Source: Polytrichum commune
Taxonomy: Eukaryota; Streptophyta; Polytrichopsida; Polytrichales; Polytrichaceae
DNA: 64,000 nt
Assembly (NCBI GenBank): GCA_950295325.1
Contig: OX485804.1
Span: forward strand, 63,334,533-63,398,532
Reading direction: 5' to 3'
Of the stretch, positions 56,101-64,000 are shown piece by piece. Numbering within the stretch: position 1 is the stretch's first letter; each line of letters starts with the position of its first letter. Both the position numbers and the translations under genes were made by a program. The notes under the pieces are model-generated. The model was not told where the DNA came from and did not search any database. It was given only the letters and a program-made list of their open reading frames with translations.

Positions 56101-58008
56101 TTTAGGCCTGCATACTTTAAGGAGGGAGACAACACATAATAATCAATGGATGAAGACAGAATATGCAGGAAGGAGTCAGAAGGATAAAGGAGGAACATAT
56201 ACCGCACTGTCTGCAGCTACAACAAGGGCATAACGTCCATCCCAGGCACTGCTCTCCACCCAGTTAAGAGAATTGAACAATGCTGCTGTACCTCCATAGC
56301 ATGCATTTGTAGAATCTACTCCTTCAATATCACCATTACCAGATTCCTACATGCCATATTTACCCTCAAAGTTAGAAGACTTGCGCTGTAGTTCGCCGCA
56401 GGTAAGGATGTACATTCTATTACGTTTGACTGTTATCATGTGCGCAGAATTAGTAACATAAAGTTGGACAGTTTAGCAGGTTCAACCCAGAGCAAGGATC
56501 TGCAGGTGCACCCACTAGACTGCAAACTCATCCAAATTCGTGAATAAGCTGCACAATAAAAATGGATTTATGAAAGTTCTGATATAGGCATGGCAACCAA
56601 ACCTCAAGTGCCATGGCAATTTTGTGATTGTCAATAGCTACCCATTGGGATATTTACATTCTTAGCCAATTTCATGGCAAAGAACATGATACATTTGATG
56701 GTTCCAGTGTTTTAGTTTGCAAAACCATGATCATTATGAATCTAAAATAAAAGTATATATAAGACACTTGTTATTTTGTAGGCATTAAGATACTCCTCAA
56801 TTCAACTGTTGTTGATGTTCATATTGAAAGTCGATAAACTGACTGCAAGGAATAAGGAATGACAATCAACTCTGATCTGATTGTGATTTACAGTAGCCGC
56901 CACATGAATGACCACTTGCAGTGAATTCCCAGTTTAGTTCAGAATTTACTGAAGGACCCAAATAAAATCATTGATGACCAATGAAGGTTTGAAGGGGCTT
57001 TGGTGATTTCAGCACAAAGACTAGCCAAAAAAATGTCATAGACCCCTCTAGAAAGGCTTTTTTTCTGAGGTTCTTCACTTGCCTGATTGTCTTAGTGAAA
57101 TACAGGCACATGTTGTTTGAAAGCCGAAGGACAAACCTCAAAAAGCTGCATCAGGGATGTCTTGATGGCCTTGCTTTTGTCAATCACCGTCTCGCTGCCC
57201 ACCTCCAATCGCCCTATGCGCTCAGGAGATATGTCATACTTCTCCAACAAAGACTTCACAACTGTCAAGCTGACAGCCCCACTATCCTTCTCAGATAAAG
57301 CCTCAAATCCTTGGGCTGTGCAACTAGCAAAAATATAGAAAAGCAGCCAAAAAAAATTCCACCTATACTACCAATTTCGTCCACCTACTTTTGTCAATAA
57401 AACATTATGTTAGAATCTTGTTGAAATTCCAGTTAATCTGTAGTGGTCGACCCTCTTGTCAAGCTGACACAGTCCCACCATCCCTCTCAGGTAAAGCCCT
57501 CCACCTGAAAGTGGTGAAACATGAGATGCCTGCCTACTCAAAAGGCACCCACATTCTCAATCTACACTACCAATTTCCACCTAGATACGTTTATCATTAA
57601 AAGCATTATGATTCAATTCTGTCTGACATTCTGGTTACACTTTTAAGTGGTCTACCCTCTTGTCCATCTTTGTTAAAACCACCAGAGTGCTACAAAACAT
57701 TGACCTACCTAAATTTTCAAGTTCCTTATTACGTCCGGAGACCTAAAATCGGTGGCAAAGATGTACACCAAATCGATCTCCAAGCAACAAAATTAAGCCC
57801 TAACAATTCAACAGAAAAATAATGGGAAGGCAAAAGCAAGGCGAGGGGCACCTCATGGAGATGACGTCCTCGAGGTCGGTGCAATATACGAGGCGATCTT
57901 GACCTAAACCGATGGTGTATTTTCCCTTGCTCACTCCATCGTGGGCCTCCAACTCCTCCTGCACACACAACATCATCCCTGATCCCTCAGTCATCCTGCT
58001 TTCTCTCA

Positions 58009-58060
<52 letters not shown>

Positions 58061-59223
58061 AACTTTTCATCTTTGAGATGATCAACTTGAGCACACGGTT
58101 TTGTGTCTCCATTCGACCACCGCAGGCGTATTGAAGAAAAATTCCATGCATAACTTTTCTCCTACATCTCAAATGGCCTAACACACATAGCCGAGAGGTT
58201 TCCAGAATAACAAAGCAATCGAATCCCAACAATCCGGGTTCCTTAACCTCTCTGTCTCCGACTTTTCATTTCTGTCATGATCACCCGGACCACTTGGCTT
58301 TATTAGTCCCGGTGCCTCGATTCGACCAATACAAGATTTCCATCCACACTTTTTTCCTACGACTCACATAGCCCAAACACAAGGCCGAGACGTATCCCCA
58401 ATGAACAACGCAATCGAAGCCCAACAATCCGGTTTCCTCAACCTCTTTCTCTCTCCGACTTTTTCATCTTTGCTCCCAGTGTCTCGATTCGACAAATACC
58501 AGATGTCCTTCCATGCTTCTTTTTTTCGCTATAACTCACATGGCCTAACTTACATGGCCGAGACATTCCCAACTAAACAAAGCAATCGAAGCCAAACAAT
58601 CCCTCAGTCACCCTCTCTCACTCTCTCTCTGACTTTTCATCTCTGTGATGATCACCCCGACCACATGGCTTTGTTGGCCCCGGTGTCACGATTCGACCGA
58701 TACAATATTTCCGTTCGTACTTATTTCCTGCACCTCGCATGGGCCTAACAGACATAACCCAGAGACGTATCCCCAAATAAACAAAGCAATCGAAGTCCGG
58801 CAATCGGGTTCCCACACAAAGCAGCGTACACCATACGCCAACAAGCGCAGAGACGAAAGGTTTTCGAGGGAGTCGAGTCGAGTCGCAATGCAGCTCACAG
58901 ATCGAATGTGTGCACGGCGAGAACTCCACAAACACAATGACACAACAGCAACAACAACCAAAGCAACAATCGAAAAGCCTCATCTGTGGCCTGCATAAAC
59001 CTCTCTCCCCCACACCAGAAAATGGGAAAAAAAATAAAAATACAACAAACCCAAAAAAACACACACAGTACCCAAATAGCAAGATCGTCGCAAACTCGCT
59101 ATGCTCTTCCCCAATCCCAATACCAACCATGTGAGGAGGCATGCGAACCTGGGTAATGCAGGACGCCGGAAAGTACACGTCCATAGCCAGAATGCCCACA
59201 TTATGAGGCCGCGAGGATGCCAT
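53145..59223 (-). CDS. HMGS: Hydroxymethylglutaryl-CoA synthase, 12 exons
   Basis: Condenses acetyl-CoA with acetoacetyl-CoA to HMG-CoA, the second step of the cytosolic mevalonate pathway to sterols and other isoprenoids. Exons on the minus strand: 59,223-59,149, 57,958-57,852, 57,269-57,137, 56,346-56,203, 55,512-55,354, 55,178-55,105, 54,995-54,908, 54,765-54,710, 54,574-54,487, 54,187-54,047, 53,770-53,621 and 53,360-53,145. All phases match and the product is 476 aa, close to the usual plant length. Key residues are present: catalytic Glu in [11 protein letters not shown], nucleophilic Cys in [17 protein letters not shown], catalytic His in VCHAPYNK. Other hallmarks are [43 protein letters not shown] and the ending RYGAKDY ... 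PGTYFV. No organelle-targeting extension precedes [10 protein letters not shown]. Exon 6/7 joining has two possibilities (see findings). Confidence 0.96.
58011..58058. repeat. (CT)n microsatellite in HMG-CoA synthase intron 1
   Basis: Uninterrupted (CT)n of about 48 bases; on the coding (minus) strand it is (GA)n. GAGA tracts near the start of plant genes are often regulatory, but no evidence beyond the sequence exists here. Confidence 0.9.
58060..58790. repeat. Tandem repeats of about 175-200 bp in intron 1
   Basis: Four units, starting near 58,061, 58,261, 58,458 and 58,633, share ACTTTTCATCTYTG, GATGATCAC, CGATTCGACC, CAAAGCAATCGAA and CAACAATCC. The third unit has an internal deletion. 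They occupy most of the 5' half (plus orientation) of intron 1 of the HMG-CoA synthase gene. Confidence 0.85.
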
Positions 59224-59640
59224 CGCTTCTGTTTCTGTCTCTGTCTCCGTCTCTCCCTCTCCCTCTCCCTCAGTCCCTCCCTTCGTCACCTGTCGCAGCC
59301 TACAACGCTCCCTCGCCGACCTCTTGTGCACCCCAAATCCCAACTAATTTGCTCCCCTATGAAATGAATGGAATCGAGAGCAGTAAGGAATGGAAGGAGC
59401 TCGGCTCGTATGAGCAGAGAGTGTGATGAGAGGACTGAGAGGAGAGGAGAGCAGAGCAAGCAGGCTCAAAAGCGGCAGCACCAGCGACAGCGGAAGAGTC
59501 GCCGACATGCGAGTGAGCAAAGAGAGCGAGAATGGGAGAGAAGGAGCGCCAGTAAATAATACTTAGGCAAGAGTAACTTAGGAGGTTGGGAGGGGAGGGG
59601 AGGTTGGCGGGGCAGCAGTTGGTCGTCTGTCTACCACGCT
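59224..59640 (-). promoter_or_regulatory. 5' UTR and core promoter region of HMG-CoA synthase
   Basis: GC- and purine/pyrimidine-rich sequence directly upstream of the ATG (minus strand). On the minus strand it is rich in CTCTCT and TCGCT phrases, and a TATA-like ATTATTTA lies at about 59,556-59,563, roughly 335 bases upstream of the ATG. Placement of the transcription start is inferred. Confidence 0.4.
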
Positions 59641-61394
59641 TACCGTTTGTTTGTAGGCCTGTGTTCTGTCCCGGGGGACGCTTGTAAGCTTATTATTCTT
59701 TTGTGGCAACAGAGAGAAAAAGGGAGGAAAAGGTTGAAGAGACGAGGAAAACAGGAAGGCGGGCTGACAGACCAACCTCCGGCCTCCGGGGCTGCTGCAA
59801 AGATGCATGCCTACACACGCCAGCTTTCTCCGTCTGCGGGCGCGCAGGCTAAACCCCACCACCACTCTTACCCAAGGTCAAGGTGAAGGTGAAGGTGAAA
59901 GTGACAGAAGAAGAAGAAGGAAGAGACTTCAGACTCCCATAGATTTGTGGTTAATTCATCTCAAGTGGGGGTTTCTCTAATTTGGGGTGTCTGATGTTAA
60001 GTATGGTATTGTTTTGATTGGAGGAGGAGGAGGAGAAGAAGAAGAAGATCGCAGTTTATAATATAATTGATGGTGTTTTCACCCTGGGTGATGCACTACT
60101 TGTGTGGTTAATTCATCTCGAGTGGGAGGTTTCCCTAATTTGGGGTGTCTGATGTTAAGTATGGTATTGTTTTGATTGGAGGAGGAGGAGGAGAAGAAGG
60201 AGAAGAAGAAGAAGATCGCAACTTATTGTATAATTGATTGCATTTTCACCCTAGGTGATGCACTACTTGTGGTATTTGGTGGCTCCGGGGATGACTATAA
60301 GCTCTTAGTGGCAACATAAAGAAAAGGAAGAAAGAAAGAAAGAAAGATAAAAGGTTGAAGAGAAGAAGATAGAGAAGGGCTGACAAACAAGCCTTGGGCC
60401 TGTGGGCTCCTCAAAAGATACAAACACCGGTTTCTTTGTCTACGGACACGTATGGTGAAACCCACCACTCGTACCCAAGGTGAAAAAAAAAATTGATGTA
60501 TGTAGATTTGTGGTTGATTCATCTCAAGTGGGTTTCTCTAGAATGATTTGGTGCATTTGATGTTGATGATGGTGTTAATTTGATTAGAAAGAAAGTTGCA
60601 TGTTATAATATAATGAATTGCATATTCACCCTTGATGATGCACCGTTTTTGGTATTTAGTGCTTCGGGGGACAATTGTACAAGCTTAGCGGCAATAGAAA
60701 GAAAGGACGAAAAGGAAGAAAAGGGTTGAAGAGAGGAAGACAAAAAGGCGCACTAGCAAACAAATCTTTGGTCTCCGAGGGCTGCTATAAAGATGCATAC
60801 CTACACACCCCGCTTTCTCCGTCTGCAGGCGCGCATGGTAAACCCCACCACTCTTACCCAAGGTGAAAGAAGAGAATTGACTCCCACAAATTTGTGGTTA
60901 ATTCATCTCAAGTGGGGGGTTTCTCTAGAAGAATAATTTGGAGCGTCTGATGTTAATTATGGTATTAATTTCATTAGAGAAGAAGGAGAAAAGAAAGAAA
61001 AGAAATCCACATGCTATAATATAATTGATTGGGTTTTCACCCTGGGTGAATGCATCGCTTATGGTATTTGGTGGCTCGAGAGACAACTATAAACTCTTAG
61101 TGGTGAAAGAAAGAAAGAAAACATTGAAGAGAGAGAAGGGGTTGACAAACAAGCCTTTGGCCTATGGGCTCCTCGAAAGATACATACACCGGCTTCTTCA
61201 TCTACGGACACGTATGGTAAAACCCATCACTCTTACCCAATGTGGAAAAAAAACCCAACTCCTATAGATTTGTGGTTAATTCATCTCAAGTGAGTTTTCT
61301 CTAGGAAAATTGGGGCATTTGATGTTCATTATGCTGATAATTTGATAAGAAAACAAATCCACATGTTATAATATAATTGATAGCAATTTCACCC

Positions 61395-62182
61395 TTGGTT
61401 ATGGCATTTATAGTCACATGCGTAATAGTGTCACTTACTCCCATGTTTTGCGGTGTATGCTAGTTTACACAAAGACCAAGAACTCCGCAATTAGTGTCAC
61501 CTCATGACACTTGGCGCTCAAGTGCGCTTACTAATATCTAGGCATGGGTATGTTCAACTAGTGTTATGAGGTGTACGCCTATGTTACACAATGGTTTATA
61601 GGGGCCGGGGATTCGTGGCACTCAAGTAAAACCATCCGTGCGGATGAAAAAAACACAGGAATCATCTAAATGGCTATTTTTTTGGCAATTTGATTCCGGA
61701 AATAGAGTCAAAGGCCCCGAATTAGTCTAGTGACGTCACATTCGAATGAATCAGCCCTCAACCCCATAGGGGGGCTTTTTTTATTGGAGCCACTTCATCC
61801 ACGATATCTTGGATGGATGATTTTACTTGAGTGCCACGAATCCCCAGCCGTTTATAGGTTGACTAAAAGTGTACACAAATCACACTTGACATTGGTATGC
61901 TCAAGGACATCTTCCTCTTGCATACTAAAATGTCAACACATGACACTTGTCAATAGTATGCTCAATATTATCTTCCCCTTGCATACTAAAACGCAAAACT
62001 ATCATGTCAAGTATTACGATGTGCTACACTAAATATCATAATGTAAATAAAATTTCACCTAAAATAAGTTACTTATGTTGAAAATTAATGACAATTAGTA
62101 TACATGGCACTTTGAGATTTCTAGACATCTAGTTTAGGCCTTTCACATGTAATGTACATGACATTAAATACCATAAAGGGTG
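61395..62182. mobile_element. TA-type MITE relative inserted in the tandem array
   Basis: Shares its interior with 46,142-46,706 (ATGCGTAATASTGTCAC, AGTGCGCTTACT, TATGAGGTG, CATCTTCCTCTTGCATACTA, TCTAGTTTAGGCC) and ends CATAAAGGGTG followed by TA. The left end is degenerate. It is interrupted by a smaller element at 61,603-61,849. Confidence 0.7.
61603..61849. mobile_element. Mutator-like MITE with perfect 9-bp duplication
   Basis: A 247-bp element with 35-bp inverted ends, GGCCGGGGATTCGTGGCACT and, from the other side, GGCTGGGGATTCGTGGCACT, differing at few positions. It is flanked by GTTTATAGG on both sides (61,594-61,602 and 61,850-61,858). A 9-bp duplication and long ends indicate a Mutator-type (MULE) non-autonomous element. 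Confidence 0.93.
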
Positions 62183-62439
62183 TAGATTAATTTGGACAAT
62201 CTAATGTTAATTCCAATGTCAATTTGACTTCTTCTTTTCACATTACAAGTTATTATATAATTGATTGTGTTTTCACCTAGGGTAATAGTGGTGGGGGCCC
62301 AACTCAAAAGAGGCAGATGTTGTCATAGCCCTAACCATAAAACTCTCAAAGCGAGCTTGCTTACAAACTGCCGGTGAGCTAGGGAATTCTACACCAATGC
62401 CTGGGAAGTTTTTGGGCATAGTTGGTCAAGATCCTAGTG

Positions 62440-62943
62440 AGGGCCACTTCACACACAAGATTGAGAGCCCGTGACCAGTACACTTCAAGCACTCTCATTG
62501 GTGGAAAAGGCAGAGCCGGTCCAAGTTCGCTTCACACTATGCTCGAGGGACCAACGGAGTATGTGAATGCAAGATGGATGTAAAGTCTACATGGATTCCT
62601 ACATAGCATCTAATGGATCATGTTTCATGGTCACTTGGATTATTTTCAAAAACCACCTCTTGGAGGTGGTCCTAACACAAAACCATTGGGAGACCATGGC
62701 ACTCCAAACGCTCACAACCGTTGATTTATTATGTTTTATCATATATGAGGACCTGCGTGAATAGAAATTCATTGAAATAGCATTTAGTTGAGGGTGCGGT
62801 CACATATGGCTTCACACTACACTTAAAAGTCCGTGACCACACTACACGATTTTGGAGGTGTGTTGGGACGGCCTTTGAACACTTTCTTTTGGGCTCTCAC
62901 AATTTCATGGTCACGCCTTTTGGCTTGTGTGTGAAGTGGCCCT
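62440..62943. mobile_element. MITE of about 504 bp
   Basis: Inverted ends AGGGCCACTTCACACACAAG / CTTGTGTGTGAAGTGGCCCT. The flanks GATCCTAGTG and GATTCTAAAT share 7 of 10 positions, so a 9-10-bp duplication (MULE-type) is possible. No coding sequence of note. Confidence 0.8.
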
Positions 62944-64000
62944 GATTCTAAATCCAACCAGTTACACGTTGACATCTTCCAGTTTTTCTTTATTTATTTG
63001 AGGTATATTCTTGTATAGATTCCTCTAAAATGGTCAGTAATTCTCCTGAAGTCTCCAACTTAACCAGTTATTTCTCAAGCTCAACCGGTTCATCTGTGAC
63101 TAATCACCAGTTCTTCCCAAGCAGTGTTCTGCACCTGGGGTCTCATGGTGATTTTTAAGTTACATGCAATGGATGGGCAGTAGAAGTTCCATTTTGGGTC
63201 ATAAAGGTAGATGGGTCTTGAATTTTTTAAATTTTTTTTTCCCCCGACTTGCCCACTTCTACTAGGAAAATAAACACACGGTTAGTACAAGATGGCTAGC
63301 AAATTCAAATCGAGGTCGTATTCACTTTTCTCATTTTTTGGGAGCTCATATGATTATCTTATTCAATAACAAAGTGAAGTTTCTTGTGCTCATTAAATGG
63401 ACCTCAAATAGATCCTCTTGAATGGTTATGTTGATTATTGGGTATAGAATGGTTATCATATTTTGAGCGCGTAGTCTAATCTTTTTCAAACACATGTTTG
63501 TTTGGTATTTGTTTGGAACCATGCATAACCACATACTACTCAAGTATAGATGTCCACTAAAGGTCAATAAGGCCCCTAAGAATCTATAAATACATTGAGT
63601 AGATAACCATTTTGTCATCTACCTACACAAGCGAGATTTCAGTCATAAGCGATAAGCTCATGGATAGAGTATGGGAAATAAATATGATATTATGCTTCCA
63701 TGGATGTAAAGTTGTGACAAGGTCTAATAATTGTTATGCTTTTTTTAGACATGTAGTTGATCTTGGTCTAGGAGGGCCAAGGGGGGTTATTACACATAAC
63801 CATTATGAGTGTCCTCTCATCTAGGCCCTTTGATCATGGAGATTGCGGGCATGGGGAGGAGAGGGTTATGCTATGTGAAAGATGTCATCTTCCCCAATCC
63901 CAAAACATCACCTCATGTGCCAAATCATTATGTATAGGGAGAAGCCCCACGGGGAGGGATTTGGATATGTTGAGGCCTTGCCCAAGGTGCAACACTAGAC
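62944..64000. other. No gene recognised
   Basis: Intergenic DNA. 63,055-63,110 is an inverted relative of about 25,600-25,650. Short open frames have no domain. Confidence 0.45.

Larger units (their letters stand above)
59641..62290. repeat. Tandem array of about 380-400 bp units upstream of HMG-CoA synthase
   Basis: At least four units, anchored near 59,690, 60,290, 60,670 and 61,080, share GCAACAKAAAGAAAAGG-type purine blocks, CTGACAAACAAGCC, TGGTTAATTCATCTCAAGTG, TGTCTGATGTTAA and TATAATATAATTGAT plus TTTCACCCTRGGTGATGCA. The last unit is split by the TA-type MITE (61,395-62,182), because a final piece with ATAATTGATTGTGTTTTCACC appears at 62,255-62,290. Open frames in it are not conserved between units. 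Confidence 0.8.

Noticed and set aside
58618-59343. 241-codon open frame overlapping HMG-CoA synthase exon 1
   Set aside because: It contains exon 1 but reads on through the intron; only the 25-codon exon before the GT donor matches the enzyme.
59217-59886. Open frames in the HMG-CoA synthase upstream region
   Set aside because: Low-complexity Ser/Pro/Leu or Arg/Glu frames from CT-rich leader and tandem-array sequence; not conserved between units.

Overview
This window is nuclear DNA of a land plant. Three spliced genes of typical plant families (RbcX, dirigent protein, plant-type HMG-CoA synthase), a legume-type lectin gene, many miniature inverted-repeat transposons and tRNA-derived SINE-like pieces all point that way. 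The lectin and dirigent genes both carry an intron, which is uncommon for these families in flowering plants. I therefore lean towards a fern, lycophyte, bryophyte or gymnosperm, but the sequence alone does not fix the lineage.

Layout. 1-1,290: AT-rich intergenic DNA. About 1,290-16,000 (+): a very large decayed non-LTR retrotransposon. It has a GC-richer leader, ORF1 (3,363-5,141), an A/C-rich ORF of in-frame repeats (5,081-6,655), and a giant ORF2 (7,011-15,985). Reading along ORF2 I see a 2A-like ribosome-skipping motif, an apurinic-type endonuclease, a reverse transcriptase, a Cys cluster, a possible PCIF1-like methyltransferase fold, an RNase H, and a C-terminal CCHC plus restriction-like endonuclease. 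Having both endonuclease types is the hallmark of the Dualen/RandI clade known from green algae. The element is broken by stops, frameshifts and a 1.5-kb AT-rich insertion. 16,100-20,500: MITE and LINE fragments. 20,570-23,001 (-): RbcX, a Rubisco assembly chaperone gene with a 17-nt microexon. 23,700-35,000: tandem repeats, an hAT-like element with an unrecognised coding remnant, a long-TIR MITE and two pogo/Tigger-like remnants. 35,540-37,965 (+): lectin gene in a locus full of internal duplications. 39,500-43,560: nested transposons of one family. 45,812-47,835 (+): dirigent gene with TA-flanked MITEs in its intron. 47,900-51,500: further MITEs and repeats. 53,145-59,223 (-): complete 12-exon HMG-CoA synthase, 476 aa. 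59,600-62,300: tandem array upstream of that gene. 62,440-62,943: another MITE; the rest is featureless.

The four host genes do not form a pathway. RbcX acts in the chloroplast on the Rubisco large subunit. HMG-CoA synthase feeds the cytosolic mevalonate pathway. The lectin is a secreted, probably GPI-anchored, sugar-binding protein, and the dirigent protein is a secreted factor for stereoselective phenoxy-radical coupling. All gene models are manual splice models built from family conservation, GT/AG sites and phase; none is backed by transcripts. The most novel content is the dual-endonuclease retrotransposon, followed by the RbcX microexon and the nested hAT-like family carrying an unrecognised protein.
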